The notes beneath the pieces are model-generated. The model saw nothing but the letters and a program-made list of their open reading frames with translations, was not told the DNA's origin and searched no databases. A DNA stretch of 64,000 nucleotides, from NCBI GenBank assembly GCA_016946835.1, contig JACVTC010000176.1, forward strand, positions 117,501-181,500. Direction: 5' to 3'. The translations under genes were made by a program, and so were the position numbers. This document shows positions 43,001 to 56,817 of this stretch, in pieces (position 1 is the stretch's first letter; the number at the start of each line of letters is the position of its first letter). This DNA is from Neocallimastix lanati (nom. inval.) (lineage: Eukaryota > Neocallimastigomycota > Neocallimastigomycetes > Neocallimastigales > Neocallimastigaceae).

Positions 43001-43462
43001 ATTACATTAACGTAATGTAGGATAGCAATGCAATGATCCATACTTTCATCAATACTTTCATTATTACTTTCTTTGTTACCATCATCAATTTTAAATACAT
43101 TCACTAAAATCTATAGTATTATCTTCATTATTTTACCATTGAATTTATTTGAATATTTATTAATATATATATTTTTATTTCTATTTCCTTATTTTATTGT
43201 AATTATTATTGTTATTATTAATATAAGCAGTATATTTTTATTATTGATTGGTTGTTTATTTCAATTTTTTTAATTTTACCTTTGGATAAATTATTTTTTT
43301 TTAATTATTACATAAATATGAATAAAAATATTAATGAATACTAATAAAATTATAATTATAGACAAATAAAGAATGATATTAATATTGTTACTATTTTTTA
43401 TTATATTTAAAATAGAATTACTTTTGTAAAAACATCTTAAATATAACTTATTTATTAAATAC

Positions 43463-43493
<31 letters not shown>

Positions 43494-43646
43494 TAATTTT
43501 TATATTATGTTTAATATTACAAATATATTGTTATTATTAATTAAATATTTTATGTAATAAAAGAATATACATATAAATACAAAAAAGATAAAAAAAAATT
43601 AATAATTAAAATAAAATATTTTTTATTTAATTTATATATATATTTA

Positions 43647-43681
<35 letters not shown>

Positions 43682-43736
43682 CTTTCAATATTATTATTAA
43701 TGTTTAAAATTTATCATTCGATGATGTGATTTAAAG

Positions 43737-43771
<35 letters not shown>

Positions 43772-44626
43772 AAATTATGAAATTTATTTAATATTATTGA
43801 ATCCCTAAAAAATAACATTAAAAATACTATTTCTTCCACTATTTGTATTATTAGATCATCAATAAAGTTGTGATAAAATTCAAACCTTTTAATAAAAATA
43901 AAAAAAATAACAATATTTAAAAATAAAAATCATAATAATTGATATAATGGAAAAATCTTTAAAATTTTTCCACAATTAATTTTTTTTTTTTTTTTGAACT
44001 AAATCTAATTAAAATTTCTTTTACTATTATTATTATTATTATTAATTTATTTATTTAAATTATCATATTTATAATTAATATAATGTATTTTGAAAATATT
44101 CTAAAGGGTTGATAATGTCCATGTATTTTATTTTAATTTTTCAACAAGATATTACTACAATTAATGAAATTGTATAAAGTGTTAAATGAAAGATTCGAAT
44201 ATTATTAAATTTATTTATTTATATAAAGCCTATAATACAATAGATATAAAAATATTTAAAGCTTTTTGTATTTAGATTATCAAAATATTTAATACTATTT
44301 GTATTTAAACTAATATTTATAATTATTGGAATAAAATAATAATAATTATAATTATTGGAATAAAATAATAATAATAATAAATAAATTAAAAATTTTCATA
44401 TTTCTTAAACTTTGTAATTATATAATTTTCTGAACTTTAAATATATATAAAATTAATTATTATTTTATAATTGTTAAAAATATTATAAATAATAGTTTAA
44501 TTAAAGTTATTAGCATTATTTTTTTTTTGAATAAAAAATTATCTTTGTGTTTAATAAATTTATATAATTTCCTAAACTTTAAATATATATAAAAATAACT
44601 TATATTTTTATAATTCATTATGATTA

Positions 44627-44723
<97 letters not shown>

Positions 44724-46228
44724 AAAAAATAAATAAAAATAAAAATAAAAATAAAAAAATATTTAATTTAAATTTTTAATGTCACTTTTTGTCAAGTAGT
44801 TTTAAAGTGATACTATTAATTAAAACTAATTATATAATAAATTAGGTTCAAAAAGTAAATTATTTTTTTTCTTTTTTTTTTTTTAATGACCAATATACTC
44901 TATTATTTATTATTATAAAATATATAAATTAAAAAAAATATATATATATATTTTCCTAAGGATGTAAGGTTTAAAAGCAAAGATTGTGTAATATTAAAAT
45001 TTAGTATTATTTTTTTATCCGGTAATAATAATTATAATTATACTATTAATAATAGATAATAATAATAATAAATAGTAATAATTTAATTCTTAAATAATAC
45101 TTTTTTTTTTTTTTTTTTACACATTTAAATCTAATTAAATATTTATTTTAAAAATAAAATAGAGTAATTGCATATTTTATTTATATATAAATTTATTATT
45201 TAGAAATATAACAATTTCACATTTATTCAAAAAATTTATTTATATATGAAATAATAAAAATAAAATCATTCATCAACTTATATATAATTTATACTTATTT
45301 CACTCTTAATAACGAAATAACGAAAATCTTAATTTCTATTATTAAATAATGAAAAAAAAAAATCATTCAATTAATAATGAAAATTATATATTAAAATTAT
45401 ATATGAACGGCTTATTAAATTATTTCATTTAATTATATATATTTTTTTAATTTTAATTAATATAATTTTTTTAATTAATAAAATTATATTAATTAAAATT
45501 ATCTCGTTTTAAACTTTAATTTTTTGGTTAAAATAAAAATTAAAATAATTCATTATTAATAATATATTATTCATAGTATATAATATTTTTTTTTTTTTCC
45601 CATATTAATTTAAATATGAATTTATATATTTATTCATTATTATTTATGATATTTATGAAATTATTAATATGAATAAATTTTAATGGTTTTAATAATAATT
45701 ATAATAATTAAGATATAAATTTCATATATCATTATTATTGTTATCATATTATTTGAATCTTTTAATTAAAATATCTATATAATAATTTATTAAAAAAAAA
45801 AATAATTATCATAATAATAATAAAATGAGAAATTTAAATAAAAATAAAAAAATTATTATTAAAATTTTAATTAGTCATGGCATTGTTCTTTTTTTTTTAC
45901 AAATGTTTTATATTTTATAATTGTTAGTTTAATAAATTATAAATTAAAGTTCTTTTTAATATCTGGATAAAAATAATAAAATAATACAATTAAAATTTAT
46001 ATTAATTTTACATAATATTTATTAATTATAACAATAAACAAAAAAATATAAAATAACAAAAATTCTTTTGTAGTAAAACATTTTTGAATCTTTTTTTGAA
46101 GATAATAAAAGTAGTAATAATTTTAAATTTTTTTATAGTTTTTTATTTTATTTTAAAATTTTATTAAATTTTAATATTACATATATATATATAAATAAAA
46201 AAAATAATAGTAATTATAATAATAGAAA
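43001..46228. other. Non-coding AT-rich region
   Basis: No gene supported. It contains a mirror run of T then A at about 43739-43775, several T runs, an (AAT)n microsatellite at about 44627-44718, and A/T-only stretches typical of intergenic DNA here. Confidence 0.7.
44627..44718. repeat. (AAT)n microsatellite, about 30 copies
   Basis: Uninterrupted AAT repeats. Confidence 0.95.
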
Positions 46229-47451
46229 ATGAGATTAATTAATATTATTGGTTTAGTAAGCATAGTTAAATTAGCTCATGCTGCTTGTGGTGGTGCTTTT
46301 TATCAATGTGGAGGGTAAAAAAAAGAAAAAAAAAATTATAGACATAATTTATATATGAATTATTGATTTATATAATATTTATATCATAATAATTTGAGTC
46401 TTTTATTAGGAAACATATTAAATATATTTATTATTAATAATAATTCTTTTTATTTTTTTTCTTTATTTTTAAAATATATTATTTTATAAATATTTCAAAC
46501 ATAATATATATTTTTAATAATAAAAATAAAAAAAAAATTTACAACAAAAAAAAATTAAATACTATTAAAATAAAAAGATCTAATTATAAAGGTGAAAAAT
46601 GCTGTAAATCAGGATATACCTGTAAAAAATATAGTGAAATTTTTTCTCAATGTGTTCCTGGTAATTCTTCATCCAACACGAATAACAATAACAACAGCAA
46701 TAAAACTAGCAATAACAAACCACAACAACAAGCTCCATCTTCTTCAGCAACAAATGTTTTCTTCCCAAAAGCTCAAAAAACTGTTAAATTTAATGAACCT
46801 TATGTTATTAAGGCTGGTCAAGTCTATGATGGTCTTGCTATTAATGGAGTTTGGACAAGTTATGGAAGAGGCGTTACTGGACAAGGAGATTGCAAGAATG
46901 TTGAAGGTGGAAGTAAAGATGCCGTCTTTAGATTAGAATCTGGTGCTACTCTTAAAAATGTTATTATTGGTGCTGATTCTATTGAACATGTTCACTGTAT
47001 TGGTGATGGATGTACTGTTGAAAATGTTTGGTGGAATGATGTTTGTGAAGACGCTTTATCTTTAAAAGGTTCCACTAATAAAAATGCAAAGTTTTATTTA
47101 ATTGGAGGAGGTGCTCGCGATGGTTCCGATAAAATTGTTCAACATAACTCTGCTGGTACCGTATACATTAAAGGATTTTATTGCAGTAATTCTGGTAAAT
47201 TATACAGAGCTTGTGGTAATTGTAAGAGTGGCTATCAAAACACTAGACATGTTGTCATTGAAAATGTTACTGCTACTAATGTTGGTGTTTTAGCAGGTAT
47301 TAATAATAACTATGGTGATACTGCAACATTTATCAATGTGAATGCCAATGGTGGTAACGTTTGTTATACTTTTACAGCTAATAATAATGGTAAAGAACCA
47401 AATAGAAATGGAGCTCAATGTAAGAACCAAAGTAATTGTGTCTGTAAATAG
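46229..47451 (+). CDS. Secreted CBM1-pectate lyase (family PL3), two exons
   Basis: Exon 1 46229-46314, intron 46315-46577 (GTAAAA...AAAAAG, 263 bp), exon 2 46578-47451; 319 residues. Signal peptide 1-18 (M-R-L-I-N-I-I-G, cleavage after A-H-A). A cellulose-binding CBM1 follows at about 20-56 (F-Y-Q-C-G-G, C-C-K-S-G-Y-T-C, F-S-Q-C-V-P), split by the intron right after Q-C-G-G. An Asn/Ser/Gln linker leads to a PL3 domain at about 85-319 with the family blocks C-T-V-E-N-V-W-W-N-D-V-C-E-D-A and G-K-L-Y-R-A-C-G-N-C. It should cleave pectate by beta-elimination outside the cell, held on plant wall by the CBM. The splice joining restores the frame and the CBM1 pattern exactly. Confidence 0.93.
46315..46577 (+). 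other. Intron in the pectate lyase gene
   Basis: GT-AG intron in phase 2, A/T-rich, with in-frame stops. It divides the CBM1 coding region. Confidence 0.88.
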
Positions 47452-48294
47452 AAATAAATATATCTAAAGCATACATAATCAATAAAAATAAAAATAAAAA
47501 AGAACATGTTTTATTATACATATATTATTCATAATTCCAATATTTGATATTTATTTTTTATTTTTAATTGTTTTAAAAAAAATATATATATAAATTATTA
47601 ATAAATAAATAAATAAATAAAATGAATTAATTATTTATTATAGATATTTATTTTAATAATTATATTGCATTGTATTATATATATGAATGTTTATTTCAAT
47701 AATTATATTACATTAACATTTTTCTTTAAATAGCATAATAGAAATTATTTATTTATAAATTTATTGTCTATATAAATTACTTTTATTTAATTAGAGTTTT
47801 AGTATAAGACAACAAAATAAATAATGTATTGAATTTTAATATATATTTAATATAAATAAAAAAAAAAATAATAATAAAGAAAATACTAAATATTGGTATT
47901 TGGCAAAGAAATATTTTAATTTTTTTTTTAGTACATTAATATAAATAATTTACTTTTATTATATAGTATTATATATATTTAATAAACAAATTTTTTTAAA
48001 TAAATTAATGGATCTTTTTTCTTTTTTGCCCCCTGTCATATTAAATAAAAGAAAAATAAAGATTTCTAAACTTAAATATTAAAGATAAATCCAAAAATTT
48101 ACTATGTATTTCTTTTTTTTTTTTTTTTTTTTTTTTTTTTGAAAAAATAGTAGTTCTCGATTGGAACATTGGTTTACTAAATGCCATCCTTTCCGCGAAT
48201 TTAGTATAAAATATTTTATGGATTTTGAAATTCTTTATGATAAAAATTTTTTTAATTTTCAAATATTGTCCAAAATCAAATAGTAATGTAAACA
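47452..48294. other. Intergenic region after the pectate lyase
   Basis: 3' flank of the lyase, then A/T-rich DNA with a long T run at about 48112-48140. No gene seen. Confidence 0.65.
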
Positions 48295-48800
48295 CTGTTA
48301 ATAAAGATATGAATAATACAGAATAAAGTACAGATTCTGATAGTAGTAACGAAGAGTATAATAATAATAATGATAATAATAATAGAAATAATATTGCTAA
48401 TAATAGTCATAATATTGATAGTTCATGTGGTAATATTAATTTAGTGATAGTGAAAATAATAGTATCTTTATTGATAATGTAGTTAATAGATCATTTGGTG
48501 AAAATGGTGTTAATATTAGTAAATTTCTAAAATAATGAGTGTGTAAATATATATGTGATGTGGTATCAATTATATAACTTCCTTCTTGGTGGAAGAGATG
48601 GAGACATTATTGATTTAAATTATAAAAAGGAATAGGATGCTTTGTTTAATAACCAAATTATTTCAAGAGATTAATCTAAAATACCATTCTTGATGCAATC
48701 TGTAGCTCTCTTTACATAAATTATGCCTAGGGCTGGCATTCTACAAGGATTACTATTCCAGGTAAAGCGCAAACTAACCAGGAGCGTCAACTCTGAAAAT
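48295..48800 (+). mobile_element. LINE 3'-end relic (plus strand)
   Basis: Broken frames give an Asn-rich segment and then F-L-L-G-G-R, followed after stops by F-L-x-x-S-V-A-L-F and I-M-P. The same order appears in the minus-strand LINE at 53644-54236 (F-L-L-G-G-R-R, P-F-L-V-K-T-A-V-L, L-I-M-P-V). It is therefore a second, more decayed copy of that element's C-terminal end. Confidence 0.65.
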
Positions 48801-51650
48801 GCAATAAGACAGAATAGCAGAGCCCAATGCCTCTGAAAGAGAAGACCATAATTTCTTTCAGATCAGTCAATTCAAACCCTAATCCTGAATAAAAATTCCT
48901 TTTTTTAAACAGAAATCTTATGATCTTGGAGGTGAGATTCGTTGCTTAAGACCTTTTTTCTGAATTTATTTATACACATTATTTTGAATAATACTTTTTA
49001 TTTCTCATGATTATTCTAAATATTATTATGTTTTAATTGGACAAATAATATTTTTTTTTTTAAAAAAAAAAGAGTTCATGCAATTAATAAATGAATAAAT
49101 AAATAAAGTTAAAAGTTCGCAATAATTGTAGTGTTAAAAAAAAAAAAACTTTTTTTTTTTTTTTTTTTATTAATTCTTTAGAAATTAATAAATAAAAGTG
49201 TTATAAATATTAATTATGTTCATTAATATCAATATTAATATTATTATTATTAAAAGTAGAAAAAGTAGAAAATAAAAAATAATTATTATTATTAAAAACA
49301 GTAAAGAATAATAAAGAAGTGATAATAATATCAATATATTACACCGTTATTTATTGTAATTAAATTGAATTGAAGAGGAAATCTGATCTCAATATAAAAA
49401 CTAAGCCATCTATATGTTTAAATAAATTAAAATATATACATAAATGGGAAAGAAGATAGGAAGATATAAAAATAAATTAAAAAAAAAATATATATATACA
49501 TAGTAAAATTTTAGATTTATTTTTAATATTTAAATTTAGAAATTTTTATTTTTACTATTATTTGATTTAACAAGGAACAAAAATAAATTTCAATATTAAT
49601 AATAATATTATTATTAATAGTAATAATAATTATTATAATAATAATAATAATAATAATATGCTTTTTTTCTTCTAAATTTATTTATATATTATATTATTAA
49701 AATTTAAATAATAGAATTTAAAGAAATCTCTACTGCAAATAAAAATATAAAAATAACTACTACATCAAAATAAAAATATGAAATAAATATTGTAATATTA
49801 TAAATAAATAATTAAAATAAAAAAAAAATTAATTTATAAATAAAATAAAATAAAAAAAAAAATATATATATATATATTAATATTGTCATTAATAATATAT
49901 TTGGTAATACATATAATATATATTAAGATAATTTAAAGTTTTTTTTTTTAAAAAAAAAAAAAGATTAATTATAAATATTATATTTGTATGTATAATTAAA
50001 TTTAATATAAAGAAATGTAATATGAATAATAATTAATAAAATTTAATTATTTACCAGTTAAACTCTATAATATTATATAAATTTGGAAATTTAAAATTGA
50101 TATAATAGTTTTATTAATATATATATTTTACCTTTTAATTTTTTCTTCATATATATATAAATAATAATATTATTAATGAATAAATAAAAATTTTAAAATA
50201 TTATATTATTTTTTATATTTTAATCCCTTTTAATTTTTTTTTTTATTCATTAAATCTTTAAAAAACATTTTTTTATAACAATATATATTTAAAAAATCAA
50301 ATTCTATTTATAATTATGAAATTAATTTTATGAAATTTCTATATTATAATTTACAAAATATTATATATCTATATATTTCTATGAACTCATTCCAATAAAT
50401 AAAGAAAAAAAAATTCATATGGCAATGAAAAAACTAATCATGTATTTAAATATAATATAATATAGAATAATGTTAACATGTATTTTAATAATGATTCTTA
50501 TATTTTATTAATATTTAAAATTCTCTTACAAAAGTATAAAAAGAAGTTTTTAGAACTTTTTTTTTTTTAAGTGTTTAATTTTAAAATAAATATTTTATAT
50601 TTATTATTTTTGAGTGAGTAAGTTTTATTAAATAAAAAAATTAAGCTTCAATAATTAAATTAATTAAATAATTTAAATTCATTTTTAAAAAAGTTTAACC
50701 ATCTTAGCCTATAGTGAATTAAGCCAAAAACTTAACCCAATTTTGACAATTGAAATCATAAAATTCTTTGTTTTATTTAAATCATAATAAATAAAAAAAA
50801 AAACCTTTTTTTTTTAAATTCTTTTCCATTTTTTTTTTTTCATGCAATCATCCTTTTTTTATATTAATTAAAATTATTTTTTTCAACCAATGAATTATTT
50901 TTATTTTAAATTAAATAAATTAAATAATTTATTTTATATATTAAAATATATTAAATTAAAATATAATATATATTAATAAACTTTTATAAATATATTAAAA
51001 AAAAAATTTATTTTATTAATTTTGGAGAAAGATAAAGTTTATTTTAGTTAATAATTTTATTTAATTAAATTAATTTATAATATATTATAATTTATGTTAA
51101 TTCATTTTGATTATTAACGTATTTTATAATAGGACTTGTCCATTGTATAGGCTACGTACTAGAACATATTACCAGATAATGTTCATTAGAATAATATACA
51201 ACTAATATCTACTCATAGAGATTGGAAGTGTTCTGTTTCGTAAAAAATTACATTATTCATTAAATATGGCGTATTAAAATCACGTATATTGCTTTTCGTA
51301 AAATATAAAATATGGTGTTATGAAATAAAAAAAATAAATAAAAATTACATTTTCAAACAAAAAATTTTATGTGACATAATAAAACTGTAAACTATATTTC
51401 TATATTTTTAATTTTAATTTTAATATATATATATATATTAAAGAATTTTTCTAATATAAAAAAACTCCAGTCAAACAAAACAAAAAACAATAAAAAAAAA
51501 AAAAAAAATAAAAAAAAATAAAAAAAAAAATAAAAAAAAAATAAAAAAAAATAAAAAAAAAAAAATAAAAAAAAAATATATATTTATATATATATAATTT
51601 ATATTTTAATAGTTACAAAAAAAAAAAAAAAAAAAAAGAATATCAGTAAA
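48801..51650. other. Non-coding AT-rich region
   Basis: No gene supported. It has numerous homopolymer runs; paired T/A runs near 49052 and 49142-49165; an A-run/T-interrupted tract at about 51490-51580; and a less AT-biased patch at about 51130-51240 that I do not recognise. The last part is the promoter/5' UTR of the gene at 51651. Confidence 0.65.
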
Positions 51651-52271
51651 ATGTATTGTAGAAATTTATTTTATTTAGTTTATGTTGCTCTCTTATTTAC
51701 TACCACTTATGGTTTGACAAAAGATGAAGTATTATCATTGGAATCTGGTCAATATTATTGTAAGGATGATATTTGCGCTTCACTTTATGATGATGATTTG
51801 GCAACCGTAACAATTCCAAATAAACAAGGTCAAAATACAACATACATTGTCGATACATGTACTACTATTAACATTGAATTAAATAATTGTCCAGGTAGAA
51901 ATTGTAGTAATGATTCAGAATGTTTATCCAATAAATGTATGAAAGGACATTGTGCTTTTAATGAGGATAATCCAGTCGTTCATTGTCAATATGTTTGTAC
52001 AAATAAGGAGGCTCCACTATTTTCTATGGGAGATTCAAAGGGTTATGTGATGAGATGTGGTTTACCATTTGGTGCTTCTTGTCATACTGATAATGAATGT
52101 TCTTCCTTTAATTGTGAAAAAAGTCGTTTGTGTGGACATGAGAAAGACGGTGGTTGTCATAGTTCTTTTGTTATAAGACAAATATTATTCTTTTGTTCAA
52201 TTATATTTATTATTTTTCTTATTCTTGCTTGTATTGTTTGTTATAAGAAAATCAAATCACAAAAACAATAA
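51651..52271 (+). CDS. Cys-rich single-pass membrane protein, unknown function
   Basis: 206 residues, start ATG 51651 after a poly-A leader. Signal peptide about 1-21. The extracellular part (22-165) carries about 15 cysteines, including two copies of a C-x2-D-x-E-C-x-S-x2-C-x4-5-C module (about residues 84-101 and 140-158). A transmembrane helix (about 172-197) is followed by a short basic tail K-K-I-K-S-Q-K-Q, so it is a type I membrane protein. The disulfide-rich module suggests binding or adhesion at the cell surface. I do not recognise a named family. No intron is needed. Confidence 0.8.
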   Translation: MYCRNLFYLVYVALLFTTTYGLTKDEVLSLESGQYYCKDDICASLYDDDLATVTIPNKQGQNTTYIVDTCTTINIELNNCPGRNCSNDSECLSNKCMKGHCAFNEDNPVVHCQYVCTNKEAPLFSMGDSKGYVMRCGLPFGASCHTDNECSSFNCEKSRLCGHEKDGGCHSSFVIRQILFFCSIIFIIFLILACIVCYKKIKSQKQ

Positions 52272-53013
52272 TATTGAAGTCTATCCTAATAAATTTTATT
52301 ACTCTATTCCTTGGATTTTATAATATATATTACAGATTGTTCTATTATCATTTATTTTTTGATAAAAATTAAAAAAGAATAAAAATAATGATTATCGAAT
52401 AAATAGTAAAAAAAAAATATATATATATATATTTAATTACAAAAAATTTAAAAGTACATTTGTAAATACATTATAAACATAGAATTTAACATAAAATAAA
52501 AATAAAAATAGCAATAGAAATTGAAATAAAAACAATAATATATATATAGAAATAAGAATAAATTAAAAATAAAAATAAAAATAAAAGTAAAAATAAAAAA
52601 TAATTAAAAATTAAAATGTTTCATCCATTGATATTTCTATTTAAATTATAGGAGGGATGTAGATTTAAATTTGAATTTGAAAAATTTGAATTTGAAATAA
52701 TGGTTAGTTTTTATATTTGAAATATAATATATATATATATGTTATTGTACTTAATATCAGACGTAATTCTAATTTACGTCATATAATAATTTTATCACAT
52801 ATTGCTATACATTGCTATGTAATGTAGATAATATAGATATTACTTTTTTTATTTATTTATTTATTCATTACTATATAATATAAATAATATGGAAATTACT
52901 TTTTATTTATTTATTTATTTAAAATAAAAACTATTTTTTTTTTTTAAATAATGATGATAATAAAAAATTTTATATAAATAAAATAAATATTTATTAATGA
53001 AGAATTAAAATAC

Positions 53014-53049
<36 letters not shown>

Positions 53050-53643
53050 ATTTAAATCTATTTTAAAATGACATATTAATTTTAATTAAAAAAAAAAAAA
53101 AAAAAGTAAATTTTAATATAAGAATTTATAATAATTAGAATTTGATATGACACGATCATAAAACCTTTATTACTATAAAAATTATAAAATATGTAAAAAA
53201 AAAAAAAAAAAAAAATTATTGTTGTTGTTAATATATAATAAATTAGTTATATTAAATAAATACATATATAAAAGTTTTTTTTTTTCATATTATTATATTA
53301 TTATTATAACAAATTGATTTAAATGCAACGATAAGTATATTAATTAAGTACTTTTTTTTTTTTTTTTTAAGAAATCCATTCCATCACTTATTCCTATATT
53401 TTTTTATTTATTTATTTATTTTATTTTATTTTTTTTTTTTTATTAACGCAAACTTTACTTGTTTTATTTATTTATTTTAAATTTAAAAATATATGTGATT
53501 TAAAATTAAAAAAAAAAAAAAAAATTTGTAACACAAAATAAAATAAAACGATAAACAAAACGATAGTAATAATAAAAAGTAATAAAATGTATGTAATAAA
53601 AAAAAAAAAAATTAAAATAACGCAAGTTTTTAAATAATTTTCC
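52272..53643. other. Non-coding AT-rich region
   Basis: No gene seen. It contains many A or T homopolymers (for example about 53017-53047 and 53197-53215) and a short inverted A/T structure. Confidence 0.7.
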
Positions 53644-55525
53644 TTAAAAATAAAATTTTAAAGAAATATTATTGCATTTGACTTCCCGAAGAGGAAGAAG
53701 AATTTCGATTCCTTTCGGTTGCGTGATATGATCACTGATATGATCACTGGTACTTCTAACCCGCCTTACTGTTTTATCAGCATTGGTAACTTTGGTTGAA
53801 TGTTTATTGATTAAAGACCATTGAAGGCCAGACACAACAGGCATTATTAAGTTGAGGAGAACCGCAGTTTTCACAAGAAATGGAGTCTCTGATAAATTAC
53901 TAGATTTAATCTGGCAATTACACAGATTCTTCCACTCAGTTACATTTCTATTACTATAGCGTCTTCCACCAAGAAGGAAATGGAAAATTTGGGGCACAAT
54001 TAGATTCATTGATAAGATTAATATTCAATATTATTACCATTAGAATTACTACTAACATCAACACTATGATTGACATTAACTCTTTCAGAATTTTCTTCTA
54101 TAGACGTATTACCATCATTATTACTCAAATTATTACTAACATTACTATTATTAACAACTAAACTATTACTATCATTATTATTATTATAAGAAATACTATT
54201 ATTATTATTATTATCATTAAAAAGGTGATATGACATTGTCTAAATTATCAAATATTTTATTCCTATAATCATCAAATCTTGAACATTCTAAAAGCCAATG
54301 TTTCAATAATTTGTTTACTACCTGTACTATTACAGCATGGACAAGCATCGGGAAATGTTGATTTTACTAATTTGGTTGCTTTTAAGACTTTACTATCAAC
54401 TTTATATCCATATCGAGCTCTTAATAACCAGTGAAAACCTTTTTGTATATTGAGGATATAGCAAACAAAGTTTGTAATATTTTTCTTGTTTTTATAAATT
54501 TGTTTTCTGCGTAGTTTTTAGCTTTGATTGAATCAATTCCTAGATCACGATCCCAATAATACTTTCTAATTTCTTTCGTTGTTGGACAATCGGTACATCT
54601 ATTTAATAAAGAAGAACTTTCTTTACTCCAAAAGTAGCATCGATGTCTAGGAATGTTGTTAACAAGGGTTGGAAATAATACAATTGGAATTTTTTCCATT
54701 TCTTGAAACAAACGAATATGAGTATTGGCACATTTTGTTGATAATGGAGGAATGTTGAGTTCTTTTGAAATAGCATAGAGTGAAACCATAGGGTTCTTAT
54801 TGGAAGAGCCTGTAATTCAGTATAAACCTTTGTTAATAGATTTTTGAGTTATTTTAATTCTTTTTTTTTATTGGATCCCAGAAGAGGAGTGTAGTAAGAA
54901 AACATGACTTAAAACTATAGCTGTCAATACTGTTCTTTTTAAATGGAATTGGAATTAAAGGATTTCGAAAAAATCGCTGAACCTTGTATTAAAGCTTTTC
55001 GAACTGTATTGTTCATAGCATTAATAATTGGATCAAGTGATAAGGTGTTGTCAAAAGGAATTCCAAGATAATTATAAGTTTTTACCTTAGGAATTTACTT
55101 ATTTCCAAGATAATAAGTTGGATCTCTTCTATCAGTGTGTAATGGTGTTTCGGGACGAAACAACCATAGTAGCACATTTATTTATACCAAATACCATATT
55201 ATTATTAATAGCCCAATTATTAACATGTTTCAGGAGTTTCTTCAAATTTTTCATAGTAGGAGCACATAAGATAATATCATTAGTAAAAAAGACCTCCACA
55301 ACAAGATTCTTTCCCAATTTTAATACCAAATTTTTTAACAGCCTTCAAAAATATCATTGATAAAAAGATTAAAGAGAATTGGAGATAAAGGACGTCTTTG
55401 CCGAACACTTTTCATAACAGTAAAGGATTCAGAATATTCTTTATCAATTTTAACACATGCCTTTGATGTCAAGTATAAAGTTTTTAAGGAACTGAAGACT
55501 TTTTACCACGAATACCTAAATATTT
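53644..55525 (-). mobile_element. 5'-truncated, decayed LINE (non-LTR) retrotransposon
   Basis: Read on the minus strand, from 55525 down: RT segments Y-L-G-I-R-G-K, then K-S-V-R-Q-R-R-P-L-S-P-I-L-F-N-L-F near 55400 (family pattern GVRQGCPLSP), the active-site region F-x-N-D-I-I-L-C at about 55280 (normally F-A-D-D, so mutated), Y-N-Y-L-G-I-P-F near 55060, a tail with C-P-C-C ... L-x-E-C near 54300, an Asn-rich segment (54236-54018) and F-L-L-G-G-R (about 53960). Several stops and frameshifts. It begins in the middle of RT, typical of LINE 5' truncation, and sits inside a deacetylase pseudogene. Confidence 0.85.
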
Positions 55526-55985
55526 TAGCTTCAATATATTCACCTAAAGGAGGTCTAAAGAAAGCAGGTTTAACACCAACTAATTCATAATGAAGATCAT
55601 TTAAATCACCCCATTTCAGATTTTTAATTAAGCATCGGTTAAACTAGTAATACCATTTAATGGATGAGAATAGGTATGACTAGCAATAATATGACCTTCA
55701 GCTGCCTCTCTCTTAATAGGTTTTTGAGTTAAAGGATCATTTTTAACATCGATACAATTTTTACCATTGACGAAAAAGGTAACCTTCACGTTTTCCTTTT
55801 TAAGAATATCGAGTACCATTTCGGTATATTCACTGCTGGGTCCATCATCAAAAGTTTAAAGCAAAATCACCAGGATGAATACATTTTGTGTAATCCTTGA
55901 ATGCTCTTACAGATGGAATAGAAGCTAAAGAAGCAATAGTTAATAATAAAACCTTTTGAATAGAAAATATCTTTCTAAACTTTTA
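55526..55985 (-). pseudogene. Polysaccharide deacetylase (CE4) pseudogene
   Basis: Minus-strand remains of a secreted CE4 enzyme, which removes acetyl groups from chitin or xylan. Order: signal-like stretch (L-L-L-T-I-A-S-L-A), a broken F-D-D-G-P metal-binding motif near 55845 (one-base frameshift), V-T-F-F-V-N-G, the S-H-T-Y-S-H histidine motif near 55675, then after another frameshift G-V-K-P-A-F-F-R-P-P-L-G near 55560. Coding stops where the LINE starts. I did not find the C-terminal end on the other side of the LINE. No ATG is left at the start. Confidence 0.85.
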
Positions 55986-56784
55986 ATATATTTACAAAAA
56001 ATTTATATTTTATTTTTTAGTATAAAAATTTTTTTATATTTTATTATAATATTTTTTTATTTATTTTTATTAATAAAAAAAAAAGTATAATTTTTTCTTT
56101 ATTTTATAATACATCAAAAATATAATTATAAAATGAATAAATGATTAATGCATTTAAAAAAAAAAAAAGTGAAAATTTAATAAAATTTTAAATAATAAAT
56201 TATGAAAATTCTTTTTTTTTTGAAAATTAATACATTAGAAAATTTTTATATAATAAAATAATTATAAAAATTTTTTATAAATATTTATAATTAATAATAA
56301 TAATTATAATTTTATATATAAAAAGTATAAAAAATTTTAACGGAAAAACTTTATAAAATTAAGGATTAAAAAATAAAAAAAAAAAATTATGAAATTAAAG
56401 TAAAAATAACATATAGTTCATTTTTATTTAAATTATCCAATAATGATTCTGATGATTCTGATTCAATTTTTTTAATGACCATACTATTATAAAAATGTCA
56501 AATAGTATAATTATAATTTTTAAAATGCTTCATATATATATAATTAAAATAAATATTAATAATTTAATAATATTCAAAATTATAATAATTTTTTAAAATT
56601 TACAAAATTTAAAAATTCTTATAACTTTAAATAAAGTTTTTTTTAAAATATTAAATTCAATTTTAATAGCATAATTGTAATGTATAAAAAAATATTTATA
56701 ATGTAAAAATATATATTTAATAAAGTTATTTAATATTTTCGTTATTACTATAAATTTTAAATATACAAAGTTGGTATATAATAC

Positions 56785-56817
<33 letters not shown>

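Noticed and set aside
43001-43280. Frames in a Ser/Ile-rich patch after the transporter relic
   Set aside because: No family resemblance and the reading frames are short; probably decayed DNA.
55118-55590. Plus-strand frames of 77-80 aa
   Set aside because: Antisense to the LINE reverse transcriptase and the deacetylase remnant, which explain the sequence.
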